NCBI GenBank assembly: GCA_964532155.1
Contig: CAZHGN010000013.1
Span: forward strand, 1 to 34,382
Length of the DNA: 34,382 nt
Source of the DNA: HGM11416 sp964532155
GTDB lineage: Bacteria > Bacillota > Clostridia > Christensenellales > Borkfalkiaceae
Direction: 5' to 3'
The position numbers were made by a program, and so were the translations under genes. The notes beneath the pieces were generated by a model. It saw nothing but the letters and a program-made list of their open reading frames with translations, had not been told where the DNA came from and did not search any database. Of the stretch, positions 6,944 to 14,759 are shown one piece after another (within the stretch, counting starts at the first letter, position 1; each line of letters starts with the position of its first letter).

Positions 6944-8698
6944 CTATAATTTTTTGCTTTTTTGTTTAAACGCCGCGTCTTGAAAAGCAAAATATAACTC
7001 GTTGTTTAAACTACTTACGACAAGCGGCGCGATTTTAACCTTTTTACGGTCGTAGGTGATAAGCCCGTTAAGCTCATCTTCAACGTCGGTAAGCTGAGTG
7101 TAAATACAAGCCGATAACCCTTTTGAAATAAGAGGCGCAACCTTGTTTATATAAAGACGTCTTATAGCGTTTACGTACTTATCGGACGAACGGAATTTTT
7201 TATAACCGAAGGTCTTTTTTTCATCGTAAACATGACCGATAGTTTTATACGTATATCCGCCGAATTCACTCAAAACGACAGGTCTCGTATCTTTGGGTAC
7301 CTTTAATGACGTATAATAAATATGTAAACTTCTTATATCGCATTTATTCTTGTAATCGTGCCAACCGCTTACGCTTTCGACGATTCGAGTCGGATCGGTC
7401 GTCCTGACGGCATAGGCAATTTTTTCGCTGTCAAACTGCCCCCATCCCTCGTTAAAAACCGTCCAAGTCGAAATGCAAGGGCAATTTTTTAATTGGTTAA
7501 CCGTCTCTTGCCATTCAGCGGTAAAACGCTTGCGACCTTTTTCGTCCGACCTTGCAAAATAAGCGTAGTCGGCATCGTTATGCTTAACACCGAGAAAAGG
7601 TTGAGTCGCAATATGCGAAAAGGTATATTCGCCGCCGCCGTTAACGAAATCCTGCCATACGACTATACCGAGACGATCGCAGTGATAATACCATCGCATA
7701 CTTTCGATTTTAACGTGCTTGCGCAGTGTATTAAAGCCCATTCGCTTGACAAACTTAAGTTCGTTAATAACCGCGTGATCGCACGGCGGAGTAAGCAAGC
7801 CGTCCGGCCAATACCCTTGATCGAGCAAGCCGCTGAAAAAATACGGTTTTCCGTTAAGCGCAAGACGCTTAATGCCGTTTAAATCGGTAACCATACCGAA
7901 TGAACGAACCGCGAAATATGAATAAACGGTGTCTTCCCCGCAATGAAAAACCACGTCGTAAAGCTTAGGCGTTTCGGGCGACCATAGCGTAAAATCGTAT
8001 TTAAGAACGATTTTGCCCTTCGTTCTACCGTTTAAAATAATTTTCCCGTTATCGTAAACGGTATATTTTTTCATACCGTCGTAAACGAGATCTATATATA
8101 CCTCTTTTTTATCTGCGTCGGACGTGATCGTCAAATCTTCAATTCTTTTTTTCGGAACGTTTTCAAGCCATACCGTTTGCCAAATTCCGCTCTGTGCGGT
8201 ATACCAAATTCCACCGCGGTAGGTTTTTTGCTTGCCCCTGCCCCCGCAAGATTCCTCCGTCGGATCGCAAACCACAAGGTCTATAGAGTTTTCGCCTACG
8301 GTAATAAAAGGACTGACGTATACGGTAAAAGCCGTATACCCTCCTTCGTGCGAACCCGCGAGTTTGCCGTTTATATAAACGTCGCAAGAATAATCGACCG
8401 CACCGAAATGAAGCAATGTATCCTTTTTTAACCAATCTTCGGTAACGTCGAAAGTCGTGCCGTAATACAATCTGTCGGCAGGCGTTACGGAAAAGACGCC
8501 GCCTATTCCCGAGTTAGCCGTTTCCGGCGAAAAAGGCACCAAAATGTGTTTATCGTAATTGCCTAAAGGCTCGCCCGCCTTGCGTACGGCAAACTTCCAA
8601 ATACCGTTTAAGCAATGATAATCGTCTCGCCTAAACTGAGGGCGAGGATATTCGGGATGAGGTATTTTACCTATTTTATAATCACAAAATAAAGTCAT
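6944..8698 (-). CDS. Glycoside hydrolase family 2 (beta-galactosidase/glucuronidase type)
   Basis: A 584-residue retaining glycosidase with no signal peptide, hence probably cytoplasmic. It shows the GH2 order: a jelly-roll sugar-binding domain (about 20-185, including INGKLAGSHEGGYTAF and GIWYTAQSGIWQTVWLE), an Ig-like beta-sandwich (190-270) and a TIM barrel (275-545). The acid/base is E417 in VFNEGWGQFD and the nucleophile is E478 in VVLSEFGGY. The substrate (beta-galactoside, glucuronide or mannoside) cannot be fixed. At 584 residues it is shorter than LacZ and close to the compact GH2 forms of gut bacteria. It starts 2 nt after the recN stop with no Shine-Dalgarno sequence, so translation is probably coupled to recN. 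No transporter or sugar regulator is nearby, which is odd for a glycosidase. Confidence 0.9.
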   Translation of the reverse strand: MTLFCDYKIGKIPHPEYPRPQFRRDDYHCLNGIWKFAVRKAGEPLGNYDKHILVPFSPETANSGIGGVFSVTPADRLYYGTTFDVTEDWLKKDTLLHFGAVDYSCDVYINGKLAGSHEGGYTAFTVYVSPFITVGENSIDLVVCDPTEESCGGRGKQKTYRGGIWYTAQSGIWQTVWLENVPKKRIEDLTITSDADKKEVYIDLVYDGMKKYTVYDNGKIILNGRTKGKIVLKYDFTLWSPETPKLYDVVFHCGEDTVYSYFAVRSFGMVTDLNGIKRLALNGKPYFFSGLLDQGYWPDGLLTPPCDHAVINELKFVKRMGFNTLRKHVKIESMRWYYHCDRLGIVVWQDFVNGGGEYTFSHIATQPFLGVKHNDADYAYFARSDEKGRKRFTAEWQETVNQLKNCPCISTWTVFNEGWGQFDSEKIAYAVRTTDPTRIVESVSGWHDYKNKCDIRSLHIYYTSLKVPKDTRPVVLSEFGGYTYKTIGHVYDEKKTFGYKKFRSSDKYVNAIRRLYINKVAPLISKGLSACIYTQLTDVEDELNGLITYDRKKVKIAPLVVSSLNNELYFAFQDAAFKQKSKKL

Positions 8699-8700
8699 TG

Positions 8701-10389
8701 TCAGTTAAGTGATTTTTTATACTTTTCGGCGTTTGTAATAAGATTGCGAGCGTGACTTACGGCAATTTCATCGTCCTCGTTTCCGCCTACAAGCCTTATT
8801 ATTTCATTCAACTTACCGATATTATCAAGGGCGCAAACGGTCGTAAAAGTTTTTCCGTCCGTCTCGCTTTTTGCAATATATAACGATAAATCGCTCATCG
8901 CGGCGATTTGCGGCAAGTGTGAAATAGCAATAACCTGTCTGTCGGTCGCAAGCTGCGCAAAGTTTTCGGCGACGACATTCGCCGTCGCTCCGCTTATGCC
9001 CGCGTCGATTTCGTCGAAAACGTAGGTCGAGCAAGGCGAAACGGCTTGAGTTTTTAAAGCAAGCATAAATCGGCTCATTTCACCGCCGCTTATTATCTTG
9101 GAAAGCGGCTTTGCCGGCTCGCCTGCGTTCGCCGAAAACATAAACTCAACGTGGTCTATCCCAGACGCGGAAAAGGATTCTAACTCGTTAACGGAAGGAA
9201 GTTTAGCAAATTCAACGTAAAAATCCGCGCTCGGCATTCCAAGTCCCGCAAGTTTTCCTTTAACACGCACGGCAAACTCTCCTGCGTATTTTTTGCGCTT
9301 TTCGGAAAGCTTAACGCAAACGTCGTAATATTCACCGACCGTCTCTAAGCGCTCCGAAGTCAGTTTTTCGATGATATCGTCGCAGCTTATAAGTTCGTCG
9401 CATTCCTTTTGGGCATTATCGAGAAAGTCGTTGACCGCGCTGACCGAACCGCCGTATTTGCGTTTTAAATTTCTGTATGTTTCTATTCGACTTTCTATCC
9501 GATCGACGTCGAGATCGTCCGAATTGAGCTCCTCGCAATAATCGTGAGAACATTCCGCAACGTCGGATAAATCTTCCCTTATAACGCTCAATCTCTCGTA
9601 AAGCGCATTATAGCGCGGATCGAGCGAAGATATACCCCTAAGCGCTTGTTCGGCGGAAATAATACGATCTATTGCGCCTTCCTCGCCCGATAAAACCTCG
9701 GACGAAGAAGATAAAGCGGTAAAAATTTTCTCTGCATTAATTAAACGCTCGCGTTGAGTAATAAGCGTTTGTTCTTCGTCTTCCTTTAAAGCCGCAGCCG
9801 TTATTTCGTCGATTTGGAATTTGAGTAGGTCAATCTTACGTGCGCGTTCGGCGGGATTACCCCCTAATTCTTCAAGTTTGGAATCTATATCCGAAAGATG
9901 AGAGCGTAGCTCTTTGAGTCGTTCGCATAGCGCAGTCGTGTTAGCTCCCACGTCAATGCAGTCAAGTTGTTTAGTGCGAGAAAGCAAAACAAAATGTTCG
10001 CTTTGCCCGTGCACGTCGACGAGCGAAGAGGTTATTTTTTTTAGCATTGCCGAAGTGAAATTTTCGCCGTTTACTTTTATGTATCCGTTTCCTTTCGAAT
10101 CAAACTTACGCTTAACGATAAGTTCACCGTCGTATTCGACGTCGTATTCGTCAAGTATATCATTAATTTCTTGCGGCAAGGACGAAAAAACAGCCTCGAC
10201 GAGACAAAAGTCCTCGCCGTGGCGTATCATAGTTTTATCGGCTTTCGCACCCAACACGAAATTTAACGCGTCGAGTATAACAGATTTACCCGCGCCAGTC
10301 TCGCCCGACAAAACGTTAAACCCTTCGACGAAGGATATTTCAGCCTCGGTTATGAGCGCTACGTTTTTTAACCGCAATTTATTAAGCAT
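8701..10389 (-). CDS. recN: DNA repair protein RecN
   Basis: An SMC-like ATPase recruited early to double-strand breaks, where it holds DNA ends or sisters together for recombination. The 562 residues are family-typical. Walker A GETGAGKS lies at residues 29-36, followed by a long alpha-helical coiled-coil middle. The ABC signature ISGGEMSRFMLALKT and Walker B TYVFDEIDAGISG come next, then the H-loop in VIAISHLPQIAAMSD. The ATG at 10389 has AAAGGGG 7 nt upstream. It follows argR by 62 nt, as in Bacillus. No Firmicutes-type LexA box was seen in that gap. Downstream, GH2 takes the place that spoIVB/spo0A occupy in Bacillus. Confidence 0.97.
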   Translation of the reverse strand: MLNKLRLKNVALITEAEISFVEGFNVLSGETGAGKSVILDALNFVLGAKADKTMIRHGEDFCLVEAVFSSLPQEINDILDEYDVEYDGELIVKRKFDSKGNGYIKVNGENFTSAMLKKITSSLVDVHGQSEHFVLLSRTKQLDCIDVGANTTALCERLKELRSHLSDIDSKLEELGGNPAERARKIDLLKFQIDEITAAALKEDEEQTLITQRERLINAEKIFTALSSSSEVLSGEEGAIDRIISAEQALRGISSLDPRYNALYERLSVIREDLSDVAECSHDYCEELNSDDLDVDRIESRIETYRNLKRKYGGSVSAVNDFLDNAQKECDELISCDDIIEKLTSERLETVGEYYDVCVKLSEKRKKYAGEFAVRVKGKLAGLGMPSADFYVEFAKLPSVNELESFSASGIDHVEFMFSANAGEPAKPLSKIISGGEMSRFMLALKTQAVSPCSTYVFDEIDAGISGATANVVAENFAQLATDRQVIAISHLPQIAAMSDLSLYIAKSETDGKTFTTVCALDNIGKLNEIIRLVGGNEDDEIAVSHARNLITNAEKYKKSLN

Positions 10390-10451
10390 TTTATCGCCCC
10401 TTTACGGATAACAATTTTCGTCAATGTAAAAATTAGACTTACCAAATATAA

Positions 10452-10901
10452 TTATAGCAAGGATTTAAGCTTGGTTACTACCGTTTCAGCTTCCGCCGCG
10501 TCGTGCGTTACGATTAAAAGAGCATCGTCGCCTGCAACACTCCCGACGATTTCGGGGTAATTCAAACTATCTACCGTAGCGGCTACGGGGTTTGCGTTAC
10601 TTATCAATGTTTTGATTACGACGATATTCTGAGCGGCTTCGATCGAAACGACGGCCGCCTTAAATAGCGTAAGGAATTTCGCGTTGTCAATAGTTTTTCC
10701 GTGCGTTACTTGCGCGTATCTGTATTTTTTCGTAATTCCGGCAATTTTAATAAGCTGTAATTCGTTAATATCGCGTGAAACGGTAGCTTGCGTAACATTA
10801 AACCCCGCACTTCTTAATACGGAAATTAACTCTTCCTGCGTTTCGATTTCGTATTGCTTAATTACATCCAATAACTTTTGTTGGCGTTTGACTTTAGACA
10901 T
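10452..10901 (-). CDS. argR: Arginine repressor ArgR/AhrC
   Basis: An arginine-responsive regulator: a hexamer that represses arginine synthesis and can activate catabolism. Of 149 residues, the N-terminal winged helix-turn-helix (about 1-70) includes the recognition element ATVSRDINELQLIK. The C-terminal oligomerisation and arginine-binding domain (80-149) ends in the GDDALLIV motif, whose aspartates contact arginine. Start ATG follows GGGGAG at good spacing. It lies 14 nt after nadK and ahead of recN, exactly as ahrC does in Bacillus. No arginine gene is in this window, so its targets are elsewhere. I did not find a clear ARG box next to it. Confidence 0.96.
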   Translation of the reverse strand: MSKVKRQQKLLDVIKQYEIETQEELISVLRSAGFNVTQATVSRDINELQLIKIAGITKKYRYAQVTHGKTIDNAKFLTLFKAAVVSIEAAQNIVVIKTLISNANPVAATVDSLNYPEIVGSVAGDDALLIVTHDAAEAETVVTKLKSLL

Positions 10902-10915
10902 TTTCTCTCCCCTTC

Positions 10916-11686
10916 CTAAAATAGTTTATCGTTAAGCTTTAAATAAAATGATTTGCGCTTTGCCAGCAGCACTTTTTCATCGGTAGATGAAACTGTAATC
11001 GGCATGCCGCCGCTTAGCGTTTTTACGAAAACCCCGTCTGCGTATACGGCGGCAGTCCTCGTTTGTTCAATTGAAATTTCAATTTTTGCAGCACTCGGTA
11101 ATACGAGCGAGCCGCCTACGATATGCGGACAAATAGGCGTTATAACAAGTGCGTTTACGTCGGGCGAAAGAATGGAGCCGCCCGCCGAGTATGAATAAGC
11201 GGTTGAACCTATCGCCGTTGCGACAACTACTCCGTCCGCAACGAGCGAACGGCACAAAAAGCCGTCGACCGATATTTTAATGCGAAGCGCGCCGCCGTAA
11301 ACGTTTTTTCCGATTTCACGCTGAACGACGAGATCGTTCAAAAACGTAAAACTGTAATCAGTGGTATTCGCTGAAAAAACAGGTAATTTGGAAAATTCGC
11401 TTTTGCCCGAAAGTATATCGCCGATAAAAGCAGCTTTATCGCAAGGCTCGTATTCGGTTAAAAAACCTATTCCGCCGGTATTAACCGAAAAAATCGGCAC
11501 TCCGTATTTATGTGCGTAGGAAGCGGCTTTTAAAAAAGTGCCGTCGCCGCCAAAGCATGCAATGCAATCGGGCAAACCGTTATTCTTTTCGAGATCGAAA
11601 AAATTTATTTCACCGATATCACAAAACTCACGAGCGCAAGCAACGGATTTTTCTTCACGTTTAACCAATACCCCGACGTTTTTCAT
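10916..11686 (-). CDS. nadK: NAD kinase
   Basis: Phosphorylates NAD to NADP in the cytoplasm, setting the NADPH pool. The 256-residue form lacks the N-terminal extension seen in some homologues. The GGDG motif is at 46-49 (CFGGDGTFLKAAS), followed by NTGGIGFLTEYEP, the NDLVVQREIG segment and VVATAIGSTAYSYSAGGSI, all standard for the PpnK fold. The ATG overlaps the tlyA stop by 4 nt (ATGA), so the two are translationally coupled. The order tlyA-nadK-argR-recN is the same as in Bacillus. Confidence 0.96.
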   Translation of the reverse strand: MKNVGVLVKREEKSVACAREFCDIGEINFFDLEKNNGLPDCIACFGGDGTFLKAASYAHKYGVPIFSVNTGGIGFLTEYEPCDKAAFIGDILSGKSEFSKLPVFSANTTDYSFTFLNDLVVQREIGKNVYGGALRIKISVDGFLCRSLVADGVVVATAIGSTAYSYSAGGSILSPDVNALVITPICPHIVGGSLVLPSAAKIEISIEQTRTAAVYADGVFVKTLSGGMPITVSSTDEKVLLAKRKSFYLKLNDKLF

Positions 11687-12459
11687 ATTCGTTCAATCTC
11701 CGCTTTGCCGTATAGCTCGTCAAACGAAAGACTTTTGCCCTTTTTCGTTATATAAGCTACGTATTCTTTATTCTTTTTTTCATCGCACGAAGCAAGAACT
11801 AAGCCCTTAAAACTAAGCCCCTCGCTCGCGACGAAATCGTATATTCTTTTTAAAATCGCCCTGCGTTCTTTATCGTTTCGAAGAACGCCGTTTTTCATTT
11901 TGACGCCGCCGCCCGTTTCAAATTGCGGCTTGATAAGAGCAAGAAAATATCCCTCGTCCTTCAAAAGAAAATAAAGGTGCGGCAAAATGTTTTGCAAGGA
12001 TATAAAACTGCAATCAACGACTATTCCGTCGGCTTTTTCGTCAAAATTATCAGCAGTAAGGTCTTTGGCGTTGGTATTGTCCATAACCACCGTTCGCTTA
12101 TCTTCTGCAATTTTTTTATTCAAAAGTCCATGACCTACGTCAACGCAATAAACCTTTTTTGCGCCGTTACGCAATAGACAGTCGGTAAATCCGCCGGTAG
12201 ATGCGCCAACGTCAATAAAAACGTTACCGCTAATCGCCGGTGAAAAAGCGTTGATTGCTTTTTCGAGCTTATAGCCGCCAAGCGAAACGTACGGAACTTT
12301 TTCAGCAATTATTTCTATCGAGCAATTCTCGGCGCAGTCAAACGACGGTTTGCAAATCACTTTTCCGTCCACCCATATTTCGCCTCGCTCTATTGCTTCG
12401 GAGGCTTTATTACGAGATGAATAGAAACCGTTTTTGTATAAATAGCTGTCTAACCTCAC
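11683..12459 (-). CDS. tlyA: TlyA-family rRNA 2'-O-methyltransferase
   Basis: A 258-residue protein with an N-terminal S4 RNA-binding domain (about 1-60, starting MRLDSYLYKNGFYSSRNKAS) and an FtsJ-type methyltransferase domain. The SAM motif is DVGASTGGFTDCLL (about 83-96), with VDCSFISL and LIKPQFE later. TlyA enzymes methylate ribose in 16S and 23S rRNA and influence capreomycin sensitivity; the older name 'hemolysin' is misleading. The start codon is GTG at 12459, with GAGG 7 nt upstream; a nearby ATG is out of frame. It follows folD by 24 nt. In Bacillus xseA, xseB, ispA and dxs lie between these two genes; they are absent here. Confidence 0.93.
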   Translation of the reverse strand: MRLDSYLYKNGFYSSRNKASEAIERGEIWVDGKVICKPSFDCAENCSIEIIAEKVPYVSLGGYKLEKAINAFSPAISGNVFIDVGASTGGFTDCLLRNGAKKVYCVDVGHGLLNKKIAEDKRTVVMDNTNAKDLTADNFDEKADGIVVDCSFISLQNILPHLYFLLKDEGYFLALIKPQFETGGGVKMKNGVLRNDKERRAILKRIYDFVASEGLSFKGLVLASCDEKKNKEYVAYITKKGKSLSFDELYGKAEIERI

Positions 12460-12483
12460 CGCAAAACCTCATTAAACAAAATC

Positions 12484-13344
12484 TTAAATACGAGTTAAAC
12501 CGTTTTGGTCGCAAAAAGCTTGAACGGTGTTATCCAGAAGCATTGCAACAGTCATAGGTCCCACACCGCCGGGCACGGGCGTGATTAAACTCGCCATTAC
12601 AGATACGCCGTCGTATTCAACGTCGCCGCATAGTTTACCGTCTACCCTATTTATGCCGACGTCAACGACTACAACGCCCTTTTTTACGGCAGCAGGCGTG
12701 ATAAAGTTAGGAATGCCCACGGCGGCAATAAGAATATCCGCCGACTTAGTTATATCGAAAAGATTTTTAGTTTTGGAATGGCAAACCGTAACGGTGCAAT
12801 TTTCGTTTAAAAGCAGCATGGAAAGGGGCTTTCCTACGAGATTACTTCTCCCCACCACGACCGCATGCGCGCCTTGAAGCGGAACGTTATATTCCTTTAA
12901 CAGCCGAACGATTCCCTTAGGAGTACATGGAAGAAGGGCTTTTTCCGAATGAAAAAGTTTACCTGCGCTGAGCGCGGTCAAACCGTCGACGTCTTTTTCG
13001 GCGGGAATACGCTCGATTGCTTTTTTAGAATCCAAACCGCGCGGCAGCGGAAGCTGCAGCATTACGCCGTTAACTTCGGGATTTAGACAAACTTCGTCGA
13101 TACGTTTTATCAGTTCGTCTTCCGTAATCAAAGACGGAAGCCTGACTGTTTGAGATTGTATACCGATTTCGGCGCACGCACGTTCCTTAGAAGCGACGTA
13201 AACAAGCGAGGCGGGATCGTCGCCTACTAAAATAATTACCAGGTTAGGACGCTTCCCTAAGCGTCTAAAAAGTTCGGCGCACTCTCTTCCGAGTCCGCTC
13301 CTGATTTTTGCGGCAACAGACTTGCCGTCTATTACGCTGCTCAT
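12484..13344 (-). CDS. folD: Methylenetetrahydrofolate dehydrogenase/cyclohydrolase FolD
   Basis: A bifunctional one-carbon enzyme: oxidises 5,10-methylene-THF with NADP and hydrolyses methenyl-THF to 10-formyl-THF. The 286-residue length is typical. The catalytic YVASKERAC (Tyr and Lys of the YxxxK motif, about 49-53) is present. So are GVMLQLPLP, the substrate loop AEKDVDGLT, PCTPKGI, the dinucleotide fold GRSNLVGKPLSMLL and the C-terminal PVPGGVGPMTVAML. The ATG overlaps the nusB stop by 4 nt (ATGA), indicating coupled translation. nusB-folD adjacency is conserved in Bacillus (nusB-yqhZ). Confidence 0.97.
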   Translation of the reverse strand: MSSVIDGKSVAAKIRSGLGRECAELFRRLGKRPNLVIILVGDDPASLVYVASKERACAEIGIQSQTVRLPSLITEDELIKRIDEVCLNPEVNGVMLQLPLPRGLDSKKAIERIPAEKDVDGLTALSAGKLFHSEKALLPCTPKGIVRLLKEYNVPLQGAHAVVVGRSNLVGKPLSMLLLNENCTVTVCHSKTKNLFDITKSADILIAAVGIPNFITPAAVKKGVVVVDVGINRVDGKLCGDVEYDGVSVMASLITPVPGGVGPMTVAMLLDNTVQAFCDQNGLTRI

Positions 13345-13751
13345 TCGGCTGAACTCTCCCGTCTGCGTTTATATTCGGCAAGAATGCCGTTTACGAAATC
13401 ACTGCTTTTTTCTGTGGAATATTTGCGCGATAAATTAACAGCCTCGTCAATGGCAACGATTGCGGGAACGTCCGGAAAATAAGTCAATTCGCACATTCCT
13501 ATAAGCAACGCGCATTTATCGACCGGGAAAATTCTGTTAAGTTTAAACCCTTGCGCTATGTCGCCGATCGTACCCAACAAAAATTCCATATTTTCGTTCA
13601 CTGTGCGATAAAGCCTTAAGGCAAAGTCCGAATCGGCAGGCGTAAGCTTGCGCTCGGAAAAAAACGACGAAAGTTCTTCGTCCGTACGCTTGCCCACGAA
13701 GTTGTCGCCGTAAAGTAAAGTTAATACTGCTTCTCTTGCGTCTTTTCTCAT
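13341..13751 (-). CDS. nusB: Transcription antitermination factor NusB
   Basis: NusB binds boxA RNA together with NusE (S10) and prevents premature termination in rRNA operons. The 136-residue all-helical protein shows the family frame: RKDAREAVLTLLY at the start, a middle NRIFPVDKCALLIGMCEL and the closing VAIDEAVNLSRKYSTEKSSDFVNGILA. The ATG at 13751 has no Shine-Dalgarno sequence; 8 nt before it ends the U-tract of an intrinsic-terminator hairpin (13760-13785). No alternative start is in frame and the N-terminus matches homologues. The location hints that terminator read-through, the process NusB influences, may set its own level. That is inference. Confidence 0.94.
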   Translation of the reverse strand: MRKDAREAVLTLLYGDNFVGKRTDEELSSFFSERKLTPADSDFALRLYRTVNENMEFLLGTIGDIAQGFKLNRIFPVDKCALLIGMCELTYFPDVPAIVAIDEAVNLSRKYSTEKSSDFVNGILAEYKRRRESSAE

Positions 13752-13759
13752 ATCAAACC

Positions 13760-13785
13760 AAAAAGCCGCGTAAAAATAGCGGCTT
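13760..13785 (-). terminator. Terminator hairpin between yqhY-like gene and nusB
   Basis: On the - strand AAGCCGC, loop TATTTTTAC, GCGGCTT, then TTT (a run of five T in all). It fills the 42-nt gap upstream of nusB and ends 8 nt before the nusB ATG. Confidence 0.75.
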
Positions 13786-13793
13786 ATAAAATA

Positions 13794-14138
13794 TTATTCG
13801 TAATCGTTTTCGGCGAAAACGACGTCCACGACGTGAATATCCACGTTGGAAATCTTATAGTCGGACATCGTTTCGACGTTGTGCTTAACGCTTTGCTGAA
13901 TGTTGTACGCCACGTCGGGAATATTAAAACCGTATAAAACGGATACGCTCACGTCGACTTCGACGTTTTTACCGTCGAGAAAAGTAATTTTAACGTCCTC
14001 TTTTTGCGAAAGTTTGCCTTCTTTATCTTTGGCTACGCCTTCGACCTCGGATACGGCAAGTACGACTATACCTTTAACGATACTGCCGTTATATACTACT
14101 TTTCCTAAAGTAAAATTCTTATTCCTTTTAGTTGCCAT
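13794..14138 (-). CDS. Asp23/Gls24 family protein (YqhY-like)
   Basis: A 114-residue Asp23-family protein, the second in the window. It shows the usual blocks: LGKVVYNGSIVKGIVVLAVSEVEGV, then VEVDVSVSVLYGFNIPDVAYNIQQSVKHNVE and a hydrophobic-alternating end. Its place just before nusB-folD matches yqhY in Bacillus, where the gene follows accB-accC and loss of yqhY disturbs acetyl-CoA carboxylase activity. accB and accC are missing here, so the lipid link cannot be read from neighbours. The start ATG has a GGTGGTG site 6 nt upstream. Transcription can start at the extended -10 at 14199-14207 or read through from spoIIIAH, as no terminator was seen. Confidence 0.9.
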   Translation of the reverse strand: MATKRNKNFTLGKVVYNGSIVKGIVVLAVSEVEGVAKDKEGKLSQKEDVKITFLDGKNVEVDVSVSVLYGFNIPDVAYNIQQSVKHNVETMSDYKISNVDIHVVDVVFAENDYE

Positions 14139-14198
14139 TTAAATCACCACCAAGCGGTTTGACCTAAGGTCGCACCTTTTGAATACTTATGCATTCTT

Positions 14199-14207
14199 AT
14201 TATAACA
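14199..14207 (-). promoter_or_regulatory. Extended -10 promoter of the yqhY-nusB operon
   Basis: TGTTATAAT on the - strand, an extended -10 (TGn plus a perfect TATAAT). The -35 at 17 bp (TATCAA) is poor, which is usual for extended -10 promoters. Predicted start near 14192. Confidence 0.65.
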
Positions 14208-14256
14208 CATATTTTTCAATTTTGATAGCGTTTTTTTGCATATTTATGATTTTAAT

Positions 14257-14727
14257 TTAAGAAAGAGGAATAATCCTGACGTTTTCGGGCGATGCTTTGA
14301 CCTCGTCGAGGAGAACGGTGTATATAGAAACGGCGTCGTCGGTCGTAAAATCGTCGTCTTCTACGACGACAGTGACGTTATCCGAGTCGGTTCCGATCAT
14401 TACTACTGCGTTTTCGTACCCCTTAGCCTTTATTAAACTTTCGAGATATAGTTCTTTTTCGACTATATCCGTAAGCTTGAGCTTGGTTTGAAGGGCTTGT
14501 TCTTTCGCCGCCGAATCCTGCGACGCGTCGGCGATTATGCCGTCGAGCTGAAGAATTTGCTCGTTAAGCGTTTTGGTGTGCTCTGTGCGGTATTCGGTAA
14601 AATAGTTTGCGGTTGCAACCGTGTCGTCGGTTCCGCTTTTATCGGTGAGCAAGAAATTGCATACCGCCGTAACGGCAAGCAAAAGCACCATGCAGGACAG
14701 AATAACGATTTTTTTCTTTTTTGACAT
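14257..14727 (-). CDS. spoIIIAH: Stage III sporulation protein AH
   Basis: SpoIIIAH sits in the mother-cell membrane facing the forespore. Its extracellular YscJ/FliF-like ring domain binds forespore SpoIIQ to form the feeding channel. The 156-residue protein has a short basic N-terminus, one membrane helix (about 7-26, VILSCMVLLLAVTAVC) and a soluble domain with a coiled-coil stretch (TEHTKTLNEQ onward). It ends in the ring-building motif YENAVVMIGTDSDNVTVVV. It is shorter than the Bacillus protein (218 aa) because the linker after the helix is short. AAGGAG lies 7 nt before ATG. Last gene of the operon; no terminator follows before the yqhY promoter. Confidence 0.93.
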   Translation of the reverse strand: MSKKKKIVILSCMVLLLAVTAVCNFLLTDKSGTDDTVATANYFTEYRTEHTKTLNEQILQLDGIIADASQDSAAKEQALQTKLKLTDIVEKELYLESLIKAKGYENAVVMIGTDSDNVTVVVEDDDFTTDDAVSIYTVLLDEVKASPENVRIIPLS

Positions 14728-14759
14728 AATTTACTCCTTATACGGGTTGACCGTTTTTT

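Noticed and set aside
10390..10451. LexA (SOS) operator or arginine box before recN
   Set aside because: No GAAC-N4-GTTC type or ARG-box pattern could be found in the gap.
11683..12459. Hemolysin annotation for tlyA
   Set aside because: S4 plus FtsJ domains and SAM motif mark an rRNA methyltransferase; the hemolysin name is historical.
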